Origin: Thermoanaerobaculia bacterium
GTDB lineage: Bacteria; Acidobacteriota; Thermoanaerobaculia; Multivoradales; JAHEKO01
Assembly: GCA_029287645.1 (NCBI GenBank)
Contig: JARFQS010000625.1
Location: forward strand, 1-10,277
DNA length: 10,277 nucleotides
Direction of reading: 5' to 3'
Shown: in pieces, positions 1 through 6,608 of the stretch
Numbering within the stretch: the stretch's first letter is position 1
Layout of the letters: every line of letters starts with the position of its first letter
The notes under the pieces: model-generated
What the model was told of the DNA's origin: nothing
The model's input: only the letters and a program-made list of their open reading frames with translations
Databases searched by the model: none
Program-made: the position numbers and the translations under genes

Positions 1-1193
1 CCCTCTTTCTGAAAGGCTACGAGGTCCTCGGGGGAAATCTGGACTTCGACAATCTGGGTGTTCTTGACTCCGCCTTGTTCGTCGCCGGCCTCTTCGCCGA
101 CCGCCCGCCCCGCCCCAGCTCCCGTCACCTCCGCAGATTCCTCCTCCTCGCCCATCGCGAAGGGATCGGCAAGCTTGGCGAGAGTGAACTTGCCACCGTC
201 GTCGTCTTCCTCTGCCGTGGATTCGTCTTGCTCAGCTGGCTGGATCTCGGTGGTGCCGGCCACTCCCCGACTCCCAGCATCAGCAGGGCCACCAGTGCTG
301 GCTCTGGCAGCGTCGTAGGTCACCGCAGCCGCGTAGCGCTCCGCCAGCCAGACACCGTCGTCGAGATGATTCTTCTTGATCGCCTTGTTGAGCTTCTTGA
401 TGCGCTCGTCGGTCTCTGGATGAGAGCGGAAGAGAGCCGAAGACGAGGAGGCTCCAGTCGGAACCGAGTTCAGGGTGTCCAGGAACTTGGTGAGGCCGGC
501 TGCCTGATACCCGACGCGGAAAGCGATCTCCATGCCCACCTTGTCCGCATCCAACTCCTCGGCCTGGCCGAAGCCCGCCATTACTGCCTTGGCCGCTTGA
601 TCTGCAGCTGCTTCGAAGAGAGCCGATCCCACCGCAAAGGAAGCCTGGTTCTGCGCCAACTCAATCCCCATGGACTTCTGCAACGCTTTCAGGGTGTGTT
701 TGCGGTTGATGTGGGCGGCCTCATGCGCCAGAACCCCGGCGAGCTCCGCCTCGCTCCGGATCACCGCTAGGGCTCCACGGGTGACGTGAACGTAGCCTCC
801 CGGTGCCGCGAAGGCGTTGATGACTTCGGAGTCGAGGATGATCCATTTCCAGGGGATCGATGGTCGGCCGCTCTTCTGCGCCACCAGGGTCCCGACGAGG
901 CTCATGAAGCGAGTCGCCTCTGGATCCTGAGCCACACCATATCGAGCCCGGATCCGGTTGCTGATGGCCATTCCCAGCTCGATCTCCTCTGCCTCTGAGA
1001 AGGTGAAGTCATCGACGATCTCGACCACATCGGCCGCCTTGTCGACGGCCTTCTTGAGCTTGTTGAGGCTGAACTGGGCATGAAGGGGTACAGCGATGAG
1101 TGGCAAGGCGAGCGCCAGGCAGGCTGCTCGAATCATGATCGAGATCTTGGACCCTTGATAGTCCAGAGGTACCTCTCCTGTTGCAGTGCCCAT
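1..1193 (-). CDS. Exported M48-family zinc metallopeptidase, 3' end cut by the window edge
   Basis: This gene encodes a zinc-dependent endopeptidase of the M48 family, acting outside the cytoplasmic membrane, probably in envelope protein quality control like BepA/LoiP-type enzymes (inferred from the family). Counting from the ATG at 1193, a hydrophobic export segment lies at about residues 20-40 and ends LHA-Q. The HEAAH zinc motif is at about 157-161 and the third-ligand motif EELDAD at about 212-217. The conserved NAFAxPGG strand precedes the HExxH helix. After the catalytic domain comes an acidic tail rich in E, D and G, and the frame is still open at base 1 after 397 codons. I chose 1193 because GGAGG sits five bases upstream. 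An in-frame ATG at 1136 would give a classic short signal peptide but lacks a ribosome site. The frame also stays open upstream to an ATG at 1331. Family assignment is firm; the start is not. Confidence 0.9.
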   Translation of the reverse strand, partial: MGTATGEVPLDYQGSKISIMIRAACLALALPLIAVPLHAQFSLNKLKKAVDKAADVVEIVDDFTFSEAEEIELGMAISNRIRARYGVAQDPEATRFMSLVGTLVAQKSGRPSIPWKWIILDSEVINAFAAPGGYVHVTRGALAVIRSEAELAGVLAHEAAHINRKHTLKALQKSMGIELAQNQASFAVGSALFEAAADQAAKAVMAGFGQAEELDADKVGMEIAFRVGYQAAGLTKFLDTLNSVPTGASSSSALFRSHPETDERIKKLNKAIKKNHLDDGVWLAERYAAAVTYDAARASTGGPADAGSRGVAGTTEIQPAEQDESTAEEDDDGGKFTLAKLADPFAMGEEEESAEVTGAGAGRAVGEEAGDEQGGVKNTQIVEVQISPEDLVAFQKE

Positions 1194-1287
1194 GAAATCC
1201 TCCGAACGGTGGTCGCCCGGTACGAATCGATAGCCTCGGGGCATCTCTACCGAGGTCTGTCCCTTGTGAGGATCTTCTCCCGCGTCG

Positions 1288-1316
1288 TTGACAATGCAGT
1301 CTAGCACCCGTAGATA
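1288..1316 (+). promoter_or_regulatory. Candidate sigma-70 promoter for the CPBP protease gene
   Basis: A perfect TTGACA -35 hexamer at 1288-1293 is followed after 17 bases by TAGATA at 1311-1316, a poor -10 match (three of six). It points toward the CPBP gene at 1403 and would give a leader of about 80 bases. It lies between two divergent genes, where a promoter is expected. The weak -10 keeps confidence low. Confidence 0.35.
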
Positions 1317-1402
1317 GAGGTACTGTTTCATGGCCAAGTAGTGTGAACCCCCTGAATCCAAGCTGATCGCACGAGCTTACAGGGCGTCCGAAGGAGGTAA
1401 AG

Positions 1403-2185
1403 ATGCGCCGCCACCAGATCGCTCCACTCGTTGGCACACTCGCCGCTGTTGCCATCACCACCCTGATGGACGCGAACGGTCTTTCCGTGTTCAGCGCTCT
1501 GCCATTGCTGCCACTCGGACTCCTTCTTTGGTATTGGCAGCGCTTCACCCGGCGGGAGATTGGCCTGATCTGGGGCCGACCGAAGGACTACGGCCTGGCC
1601 TTGATGTATCCGTTTGCGGTGATCGGAGCTGCGGCATCGATCGCCCTGTTGGCTGGTGCCGTAGATGTCTCGGCTACCGACTGGAAGCGCTTCTGGGTCG
1701 AGTTGGTTTTGGGAAGCACCATAGGCAGTCTCATGGTGCTGTTGACCGAAGAGGGTTTCTTCAGGGGTTGGTTGTGGGCCTCGTTGCGTCGGGCAGGCAA
1801 GAGCCGTGGCCAGGCCCTGGTGTGGAGCAGTGTCGCCTTTTCCCTGTGGCATCTTTCTGCGGTGTCGCTCGATACGGGCTTCGATCTGCCCGCCGGTCAG
1901 ATCCCGGTCTTCATGGTCAACGCCATGCTTCTGGGCCTGATCTGGGGAATGCTACGACTCATCTCGGGCTCCACGCTGGTCGCCAGTGTTTCGCATGCAG
2001 TCTGGAACGCGCTGGCCTATGGGCTCTTCGCTTACGGGACGAAGGTTGGCGCGCTGGGAATCGTGAAGACAGCTATCTATGGTCCCGAGGTCGGGTTCAT
2101 CGGGCTGGCCCTGAATACAGCCTACGCAGCGATGCTCTGGCTCTGGCTCGGAAGACGCGGCCAGTCGATCAGCCACCCGGCTTGA
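1403..2185 (+). CDS. CPBP-family intramembrane glutamic endopeptidase (Rce1/Abi-like)
   Basis: The product is a 260-residue polytopic membrane protein of the CPBP family, whose characterised members (such as Rce1) cleave peptide bonds inside the membrane. The bacterial relatives process or protect against small peptides and sometimes only act as chaperones. All three family motifs are present: EEGFFR at 116-121 (glutamate pair plus arginine), FSLWH at 146-150, and HAVWN at 198-202. Hydrophobic segments fall at about 8-25, 30-45, 66-88, 100-115, 136-155, 166-188 and 233-250, giving the multi-pass topology expected. AGGAGG stands shortly before the ATG, so the start is well supported. It diverges from the M48 peptidase gene and converges on a charged exported protein. 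The substrate cannot be inferred from the neighbours, and no bacteriocin-like peptide gene is visible beside it. Confidence 0.92.
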   Translation: MRRHQIAPLVGTLAAVAITTLMDANGLSVFSALPLLPLGLLLWYWQRFTRREIGLIWGRPKDYGLALMYPFAVIGAAASIALLAGAVDVSATDWKRFWVELVLGSTIGSLMVLLTEEGFFRGWLWASLRRAGKSRGQALVWSSVAFSLWHLSAVSLDTGFDLPAGQIPVFMVNAMLLGLIWGMLRLISGSTLVASVSHAVWNALAYGLFAYGTKVGALGIVKTAIYGPEVGFIGLALNTAYAAMLWLWLGRRGQSISHPA

Positions 2186-2261
2186 AGAGGCCGTTGAGCC
2201 CAATCTTCATGCTGCCCTCGTCCGGAGGATCAGGTCGACTTTCGTAGGTGGCTTCTCCTCC

Positions 2262-2945
2262 CTAATCAACCGAGCCAGATGAGCCCTTTCTGCGGACTTC
2301 CTCCAGCTTCTTCTCCATCCTCTCCTTCAACTTGGGATACTCCTCTTCACTGAGCGGCTCTTCGAAGGCGATCTCATAGGGACGGTAGGCCTTGCAGGAC
2401 ATTCCCATGGCTACGCCTAGCTTGCCTCCCTTCTTCTTGTCTTTCTTTGCTTTCTTGCTCTTCTTGTCGTCCTTGCCTTCCTCGTCTTCCTCGCCTTCCT
2501 CGCCGTCAGGGCCTTCCATGTTCCACCACGCCTCGCCCGTGATGAACTCGTCGGTCTCGACGGCGAGGGTCATGTTGACGACCACTTCGACCCCGTCCTC
2601 CACGCCCCTGACTGTGCCCTCGAATTCGCAGTCCTCGGCCCGCTCCATCACGGCGTCCTCACGTTTCCTCTCTCCAGCCTCTTCGAAGATGCTCGAGCAG
2701 TCCTCCTCCAAGATCCAGATAATTCCCTTGTTCTTGTCCTTCCCCTTGAGCTTCCGCTTCATGCCAAAGGTACCCACACATTGCATCCAGCCCTCCAAGT
2801 TCGTCACCATCCAGCGCCCCTCCTTGGGGCACACGCAGTCGGACTCTGAACCTGGGCGAAGAACTTCGGTCTCCTGGGCCGCGGCGGGTATTACGAGCGC
2901 GCCGATAACCAGGACGACGAGGAGCGATACATGGCGCCGAATCAT
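2262..2945 (-). CDS. Exported, highly charged six-cysteine protein of unknown function
   Basis: I do not recognise this 227-residue protein. It starts with a clear signal peptide (about residues 1-24, RR near the start, hydrophobic core, cleavage likely after AAA). The mature part carries six cysteines (37, 39, 56, 83, 106, 184), an even number that would suit disulfides in an oxidising compartment. A low-complexity segment at about 147-175 runs from glutamate-rich to lysine-rich. At the DNA level this is a GAG/GAC/AAG-rich run, so it may vary in length. The C-terminus (about 193-220) is charged and likely helical. AAAGGAGG four bases before the ATG fixes the start. It is the last gene of the minus-strand cluster, 60 bases after the small membrane gene, and a promoter-like sequence at 2985-2990 could drive it alone. 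Coding status is well supported; function is unknown. Confidence 0.85.
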   Translation of the reverse strand: MIRRHVSLLVVLVIGALVIPAAAQETEVLRPGSESDCVCPKEGRWMVTNLEGWMQCVGTFGMKRKLKGKDKNKGIIWILEEDCSSIFEEAGERKREDAVMERAEDCEFEGTVRGVEDGVEVVVNMTLAVETDEFITGEAWWNMEGPDGEEGEEDEEGKDDKKSKKAKKDKKKGGKLGVAMGMSCKAYRPYEIAFEEPLSEEEYPKLKERMEKKLEEVRRKGSSGSVD

Positions 2946-2984
2946 GGGGCCTCCTTTCAGCTGACTTGATCGTGGTGGCCCGGA

Positions 2985-2994
2985 TTGTACTACC
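2985..2994 (-). promoter_or_regulatory. Promoter-like GTAGTACAAT before the charged exported protein gene
   Basis: Read on the minus strand, GTAGTACAAT followed by CCGG places a TACAAT hexamer (five of six matches to TATAAT) at 2990-2985, 39 bases before the ATG at 2945. The same TAGTACAATC sequence occurs before the lipoprotein gene at 6609. No good -35 is seen at 16-18 bases upstream, so an activator or a different sigma preference is possible. Confidence 0.4.
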
Positions 2995-3005
2995 TCGGGG
3001 CTCGT

Positions 3006-3167
3006 TCAGCGTCTTCTCGGAGTCTTGACGGAGGCCGAGACCAAGACCTTCCTGTCTTGGAGCATCACGGCTGTCGGAATCATCACGAGCAATGCGCCGA
3101 TCCAATAGAGCGCCTGGTGCGGTCGGACGTGGGTGTACTGCCTGAGAAGGAACCTCGCCACCCTCAC
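3006..3167 (-). CDS. Small single-span membrane protein overlapping the exonuclease stop
   Basis: This 53-codon frame starts with GTG at 3167, inside the stop of the exonuclease gene (GTGA overlap), the arrangement typical of translational coupling. The product has a basic N-terminus (residues 1-17, several R and H), one hydrophobic helix at about 19-36 (ALYWIGALLVMIPTAVML) and a basic C-terminus ending PRRR. By the positive-inside rule its orientation is ambiguous because both flanks are basic. I know no family for it. Evidence for coding is the start/stop overlap, the coherent transmembrane composition and the position in a same-strand cluster. Against it are the small size, no ribosome site visible other than coupled entry, and an alternative in-frame TTG just upstream. 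A role tied to the exonuclease is possible but not shown. Confidence 0.6.
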   Translation of the reverse strand: MRVARFLLRQYTHVRPHQALYWIGALLVMIPTAVMLQDRKVLVSASVKTPRRR

Positions 3168-4039
3168 CGCCAATGCGTGATTCGCTGACGAATGCGATCG
3201 AAGCCCAGCTCTGCGAAGAGGGCCTCGGCGCAGTCGCGGTCTGCCCCTTGATAGGCGAGGTCCTCGAGGCTTACCTCGAGGGGGATCTGACAGTGGACGG
3301 TGGCGAGCTCCTGCGAGAGGAAGGCCATTTCGCGACCTTTCTCGAGCTTCGCTCTTACGGACGAGGCGCCTCGGATGGGGAGCTCGGGGACCTCGTCCAG
3401 GCGCTCGTAGAGAGTCTCGAGATCTCCAAATGCCCGCAGCAGAGCGACGGCAGTCTTGGCGCCGACTCCCCGGACACCCGGGATGTTGTCCACGGTATCC
3501 CCGGCCAGGGCCAGGAGATCGACAATCTGATCGGGCCGCACGCCGAACTTCTCCTCGACCCCGTGGATCGAATAGTGGGTCTCACGCGCGAAATCGAGCA
3601 GGGTCACCCTGTCTGAGACGAGCTGTGCCAGATCCTTGTCGGAAGTCACGATGACGGACTCGTGTGCGGCAACAGAGGGCAGAGCCGCCAAGGTGCCGAT
3701 CAAATCATCGGCCTCGAAACGGTCGTCGATGAAGGTCGCCATTCCAAGGCACTCCGCCACCCTGCGACAGTTGTCCAGCTGGGCGGTGAGCTCTGCCGGG
3801 GGCGTCTCCCGCTTGGCCTTGTACTCTGGATAGAGCTCGTTCCGGAAGCTGGTGGTCAGGCTGCCGTCGAAGGCCACGGCCAAGTGAGGGGGCTCTTCCT
3901 GAGCGAGCAGCTTGAGCAAAAAGGAGCTGAAGCCGTGGGTGGCCCCAGCCGCACGCCCCTCGGGGTCCACGAGGGACGAAGGCATGGAAAAGTGAGCCCG
4001 GAAGATATACGGGCTGGCGTCGATGAGGTAGGTCGTCAT
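3164..4039 (-). CDS. Stand-alone 5'-3' exonuclease / flap endonuclease (PolA N-domain type)
   Basis: This 291-residue protein matches the 5'-3' exonuclease domain of DNA polymerase I and Xni-like flap endonucleases, which trim 5' flaps or RNA primers in replication and repair in the cytoplasm. Metal-binding acids are in place: D7 in LIDASPYIFRAH, D58 in VAFDG, the FEADD cluster at 108-112, SDKD at 133-136, and GDTVDNIPG at 180-188, which opens the helix-three-turn-helix DNA-binding motif (GVRGVGAKTA, about 188-197). The basic YPEYKAKR segment at 70-77 corresponds to the helical arch. The length is that of the nuclease domain alone; no proofreading or polymerase domain follows. The ATG at 4039 puts the family N-terminus at residue 1, but no strong ribosome site precedes it. 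It is the first gene of a cluster with the overlapping small membrane protein. Confidence 0.93.
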   Translation of the reverse strand: MTTYLIDASPYIFRAHFSMPSSLVDPEGRAAGATHGFSSFLLKLLAQEEPPHLAVAFDGSLTTSFRNELYPEYKAKRETPPAELTAQLDNCRRVAECLGMATFIDDRFEADDLIGTLAALPSVAAHESVIVTSDKDLAQLVSDRVTLLDFARETHYSIHGVEEKFGVRPDQIVDLLALAGDTVDNIPGVRGVGAKTAVALLRAFGDLETLYERLDEVPELPIRGASSVRAKLEKGREMAFLSQELATVHCQIPLEVSLEDLAYQGADRDCAEALFAELGFDRIRQRITHWR

Positions 4040-4074
4040 GCTCGAGTGCTCGTCAGGGGAGTTAATCAGACTCG

Positions 4075-4119
4075 CGACCTACGGTCGAGGCGGTGGCTCG
4101 TCGATCATCGGGCTAGAAT
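4075..4119 (+). promoter_or_regulatory. Divergent control region: dyad plus TAGAAT -10 for the metal ATPase
   Basis: The 108-base gap between the exonuclease and the ATPase holds a small dyad, CGACC-TAC-GGTCG at 4075-4087, and a TAGAAT -10-like hexamer at 4114-4119. The hexamer would start transcription near 4126, just ahead of the ATG at 4148. A dyad upstream of a metal-export gene could bind a metal-sensing repressor or MerR-type activator, but its arms are only five bases and no regulator gene is adjacent. Treat as a weak candidate. Confidence 0.25.
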
Positions 4120-4147
4120 GACGTTCAAACTCGCCCGTCGCCGACCC

Positions 4148-6091
4148 ATGACCACTCCAAGACCCGACCCGAAAGAGGCCCTCCCCGCCTGGGTTCAAGC
4201 TCTGGCGGATGGCAAGGAACCCGTATGGACACCGGTCGTCTGCGGCGTGCTGGCGCTGTTGGGGTGGCTCGGTACCGACCTCTTCGGCCTGCCGAAATGG
4301 GCCGAGATGTTGGCCTTCGCTGGGGCCTACGCAGCCGGCGGTGCCTTCAGCCTGGGGCGCTCGATCCAGAGCCTCAAGGATCGGCGTCTGGACATCGATC
4401 TCCTGATGTTGCTCTCTGCCCTGGGAGCGGCAAGCATCGGCGAGTATGCGGAGGGCGCGGCCCTGCTGTTCCTGTTCTCACTCTCCAATGCCCTCGAGAC
4501 GAGAGCGTTGCGGCGCACCACGCGGGCGATCGAGTCGCTCATGGAGCTACGGCCCGACGAGGCCATGCTGCTGACGCCTGACGGCACCGAGCGAAAGGTG
4601 GCAGCCGACGATCTGGAGCCAGGTCAGGTGGTGAGGATTCGGCCCGGCGAGCGAATCCCCGTGGACGGCGAAGTCGTTTCAGGTCACACGGCCGCCGATC
4701 AGGCCGCCATCACGGGGGAGTCTAGCCCCGATCCCAAGGGCCCCGGAGACAGGGTCTTCGCTGGTTCCATCAATGTCGGAGGAACTGCCGAGGTCGCGGT
4801 GGAACGACGAGCCTCGGAGTCGACGCTGGCTCGCATCATCGAGTTGGTCGAGGAGGCGCGAGAGGCCAAGGCTCCGACCCAGAGGTTCATCGACCGATTC
4901 GAGCAGGGCGATGCGGCCACGGTGATCTTCGCGGCCGCGGTGGCCGTGGCGTTGCCCGTCGCTCTCGGTGAGGCCTTTCGCCCGGCGTTCTATCGCGCCA
5001 TGACGCTACTGGTGGTGGCCTCCCCCTGCGCCGTGGTCATCTCGACGCCCGCCACGATTCTGGCGGCACTGGGACATGCTGCTCGCAAGGGATTGCTCTT
5101 CAAGGGAGGCGCGCCACTGGAGGAGCTCGCGACCATCGACAGCTTTGCCTTCGACAAGACAGGCACGCTCACTGGGGGCCGGCCCGTGGTGACCTCGGTA
5201 GTGCCATTCGGGGACTCCTCGGCTGATGAGGTGCTGGAAATGGCGGCCGCGGTGGAACGTCTCTCGGAGCATCATCTGGGGCGCGCGATCGTCGAATCTG
5301 CAGAGGAGAAAGGTCTCACTGTGCCCTCGGCCCAAGGCCTCGTGAATCACCGGGGCCGTGGTGCGGTGGCTCAGGTCTCGGGTCGGCGAGTGGCCGTAGG
5401 GCGGCGTGGCTTCGTAGCGGAACTTGGCGGCCAGGCACCGAGTGACCGGGAGAGGAGACAGATCGAGCTCCTGGAAGGGGAGGCTCGAACCGTCGTGTTC
5501 ATCTCCGGCAATGGAGTGTCGGGTGCGTTGGCGATCGAAGACCAGGTCCGGCCCGAAGCGAGACCCGCCCTCGAGCAGCTGGAACGACTGGGCGCGACTC
5601 GCACGGTGATGATGACCGGTGACAACCCCACAGTGGCGAGGAAGGTCGCCGAGTCCGTGGGTGTGGACGAGTGGCACGCCGAGGTGATGCCCGAGGAGAA
5701 GGTGGCGATCCTCAACGAGATGATGTTGGGGGGCGAACGGGTGGCGATGGTGGGCGATGGGGTCAACGATGCTCCTGCCCTGGCCACGGCAACGGTGGGA
5801 GTGGCTATGGGTGTCTCGGGCACGGATGCAGCCCTGGAGACAGCCGATCTGGTGTTGGTGCGCGATGAGCTGAAGTTGCTTCCGTACGCTGTCCGACTCT
5901 CTCGCAAGGCTCAGAGAATCGTGCGGCAGAATCTGGCCTTCGCCTGTGCTGTCATCGCCATTCTGGTTGTGGTAAACCTGCTGCACGGCCTGGCGCTGCC
6001 GGTCGGCGTGGTCGGACACGAGGGCAGCACGATCCTCGTTGTGCTGAATGGCCTGCGGCTTCTGCGGCCCCTCGACGAATCGGGGCCTTGA
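4148..6091 (+). CDS. P1B-4-type metal-translocating P-type ATPase
   Basis: This 647-residue inner-membrane pump exports a divalent transition metal using ATP. The intramembrane motif is SPC (292-294) rather than CPC, and HEGST followed by N634 lies in the last helix (624-628). That pair marks the P1B-4 subgroup (CoaT, CtpD, PfeT), whose members move Co, Zn, Cd or Fe(II). Other landmarks are TGES at 189-192 (actuator), DKTGT with phosphorylated D336, TGDNP at 490-494 and GDGVND at 536-541. There is no N-terminal metal-binding domain, which is normal here. The nucleotide domain reads SEHH at 373-376 where most relatives have SEHP. The ATG at 4148 is preferred because a TAGAAT -10 overlaps the alternative in-frame ATG at 4118; neither has a clear ribosome site. 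The last two codons and stop lie inside the repeat at 6082-6236. Confidence 0.93.
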   Translation: MTTPRPDPKEALPAWVQALADGKEPVWTPVVCGVLALLGWLGTDLFGLPKWAEMLAFAGAYAAGGAFSLGRSIQSLKDRRLDIDLLMLLSALGAASIGEYAEGAALLFLFSLSNALETRALRRTTRAIESLMELRPDEAMLLTPDGTERKVAADDLEPGQVVRIRPGERIPVDGEVVSGHTAADQAAITGESSPDPKGPGDRVFAGSINVGGTAEVAVERRASESTLARIIELVEEAREAKAPTQRFIDRFEQGDAATVIFAAAVAVALPVALGEAFRPAFYRAMTLLVVASPCAVVISTPATILAALGHAARKGLLFKGGAPLEELATIDSFAFDKTGTLTGGRPVVTSVVPFGDSSADEVLEMAAAVERLSEHHLGRAIVESAEEKGLTVPSAQGLVNHRGRGAVAQVSGRRVAVGRRGFVAELGGQAPSDRERRQIELLEGEARTVVFISGNGVSGALAIEDQVRPEARPALEQLERLGATRTVMMTGDNPTVARKVAESVGVDEWHAEVMPEEKVAILNEMMLGGERVAMVGDGVNDAPALATATVGVAMGVSGTDAALETADLVLVRDELKLLPYAVRLSRKAQRIVRQNLAFACAVIAILVVVNLLHGLALPVGVVGHEGSTILVVLNGLRLLRPLDESGP

Positions 6092-6236
6092 GGGTTGAAG
6101 CGGCTGGTCGTACCTCCCGGCCATTCTATGAGGGCTTGAGGTCGAAGAGCCCGTCGCGCCTCCGGGCTGTCTTTAGGGGCTTGGGGGCCCTGGAATCGTT
6201 GAGCTTCACCCCTCAAGCCCTTACGCCCCTACGCCC
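6082..6236. repeat. Interspersed intergenic repeat, copy A, in the ATPase / small-protein convergent gap
   Basis: This element is related to 7404-7536. Bases 6092-6141 align with 7414-7461 at about 39 of 50 positions by hand, including GTCGTACCTCC. Its right end holds GCCCTTACGCCCCTACGCCC (6217-6236), identical to 7517-7536. The ATPase stop codon (6089-6091) falls inside its left edge. It contains two G-rich arms (AGGGCTTGAGG at 6131-6141, AGGGGCTTGGGGG at 6175-6187) that can each pair with the C-rich arm at 6210-6222. Both copies sit between converging genes. This resembles REP/BIME-type or terminator-like elements; the family is not one I recognise. Confidence 0.75.
6131..6222. terminator. 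Alternative hairpins in repeat copy A, possible bidirectional terminator
   Basis: AGGGCTTGAGG at 6131-6141 is the exact reverse complement of CCTCAAGCCCT at 6211-6221. A second arm, 6175-6187, pairs with 6210-6222 over 13 positions with two G-T wobbles and a 22-base loop. The two stems share the same 3' arm and so exclude each other. There is no T-run, so classical intrinsic termination is not shown; the position between convergent genes is the main support for a transcript-end role. Confidence 0.45.
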
Positions 6237-6273
6237 CAGTGCCCGACTGCCCGAACGGACCTCAGTACGCTCT

Positions 6274-6287
6274 CGCCCAGGAGGGCG
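6274..6287. repeat. Short hairpin downstream of the small membrane gene
   Basis: CGCCC at 6274-6278 and GGGCG at 6283-6287 form a five-base GC stem with an AGGA loop, 11 bases beyond the stop of the small membrane gene (stop at 6299, minus strand). It could help terminate or stabilise that transcript. There is no T-run on either side. Confidence 0.3.
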
Positions 6288-6298
6288 CTACGGACTGT

Positions 6299-6514
6299 CT
6301 ACTTTGAAGCTGTGGCCCAGGCTTTGAGGATGAGGAGCACCCAGGGGATACCGTGAAAAACGAGATCCAGCCAATCGATGGGGCGGACCAACGTGCCGCG
6401 GAAGAGCATTCGCAGCTTCTCCACGATATGCGGTGGAGCGAAGGGTGCCAGGCCGAGGGTCAGGCAGGCGATGATTACAAGTGACCACGGGATCTCGAGC
6501 AACCAGGTCTTCAT
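6299..6514 (-). CDS. Small two-span membrane protein, type often annotated RND-associated
   Basis: The product is 71 residues with two hydrophobic segments, at about 7-25 and 52-66, separated by a conserved-looking loop with EKLRMLFRGTLVRPID. I recall this pattern (IPWSL, LTLGLAPF, VEKLRMLF, GTLVRPIDxxDL) from small proteins found in many bacteria and often labelled RND transporter; that label comes from neighbours in other genomes and is not a demonstrated function. No RND pump gene lies nearby here. The ATG at 6514 starts directly before the first helix; the ribosome site is poor. The gene diverges from the lipoprotein phosphatase gene, with starts 95 bases apart, and converges on the metal ATPase with the repeat element between. 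Inner-membrane location is the only functional inference I would make. Confidence 0.85.
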   Translation of the reverse strand: MKTWLLEIPWSLVIIACLTLGLAPFAPPHIVEKLRMLFRGTLVRPIDWLDLVFHGIPWVLLILKAWATASK

Positions 6515-6568
6515 GATGGTTGCCAGTGTACCGCGAGTTCGGCGATCGGGCGGTGAGCTGCCCCAGCT

Positions 6569-6580
6569 AGTACAATCGGC
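6569..6580 (+). promoter_or_regulatory. Promoter-like TAGTACAATCGG before the lipoprotein phosphatase gene
   Basis: TACAAT at 6571-6576 matches the -10 consensus at five of six positions and stands 32 bases before the ATG at 6609. The ten bases TAGTACAATC are identical to those at the minus-strand site near 2985. As at that site, no convincing -35 hexamer is visible, so the extended sequence upstream of the -10 may matter. Confidence 0.45.
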
Positions 6581-6608
6581 GTTTCGATTCGAACGGAGGG
6601 TCTCCCCA

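Noticed and set aside
75..770. 231-residue plus-strand frame opposite the M48 peptidase
   Set aside because: The minus strand there encodes the HEAAH peptidase; the plus frame has no coherent motif or ribosome site.
1328..1852. 174-residue minus-strand frame opposite the CPBP gene
   Set aside because: The plus-strand CPBP motifs are complete; this frame is low-information Gln/Pro/Arg-rich sequence.
2186..2261. Possible third copy of the intergenic repeat or a terminator in the CPBP / charged-protein gap
   Set aside because: Only vague GGCTTGA/GTTGAGCCC resemblance; no 20-base core, no GTCGTACCTCC and no solid stem.
2476..2510. Apparent tandem repeat of TCCTCG/TCTTCC units
   Set aside because: It is the coding sequence of the acidic low-complexity run in the exported protein, not a separate repeat or array.
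3662..4147. Upstream in-frame extension of the metal ATPase (809 residues in total)
   Set aside because: The extra part overlaps the exonuclease gene on the other strand, has no P-type ATPase similarity, and a -10-like site lies after it.
4040..4147. tRNA or small RNA in the exonuclease / ATPase gap
   Set aside because: Several short dyads occur but no cloverleaf, anticodon arm or TTCGA arm can be assembled.
5006..6124. 372-residue minus-strand frame opposite the ATPase
   Set aside because: It is an antisense shadow of a strongly supported gene: His/Arg/Gln-rich, with no recognisable domain.
6378..6608. Upstream extension of the phosphatase lipoprotein
   Set aside because: It overlaps the divergent 71-residue gene and would place the lipobox deep inside the protein; the ATG at 6609 has GGAGGG.
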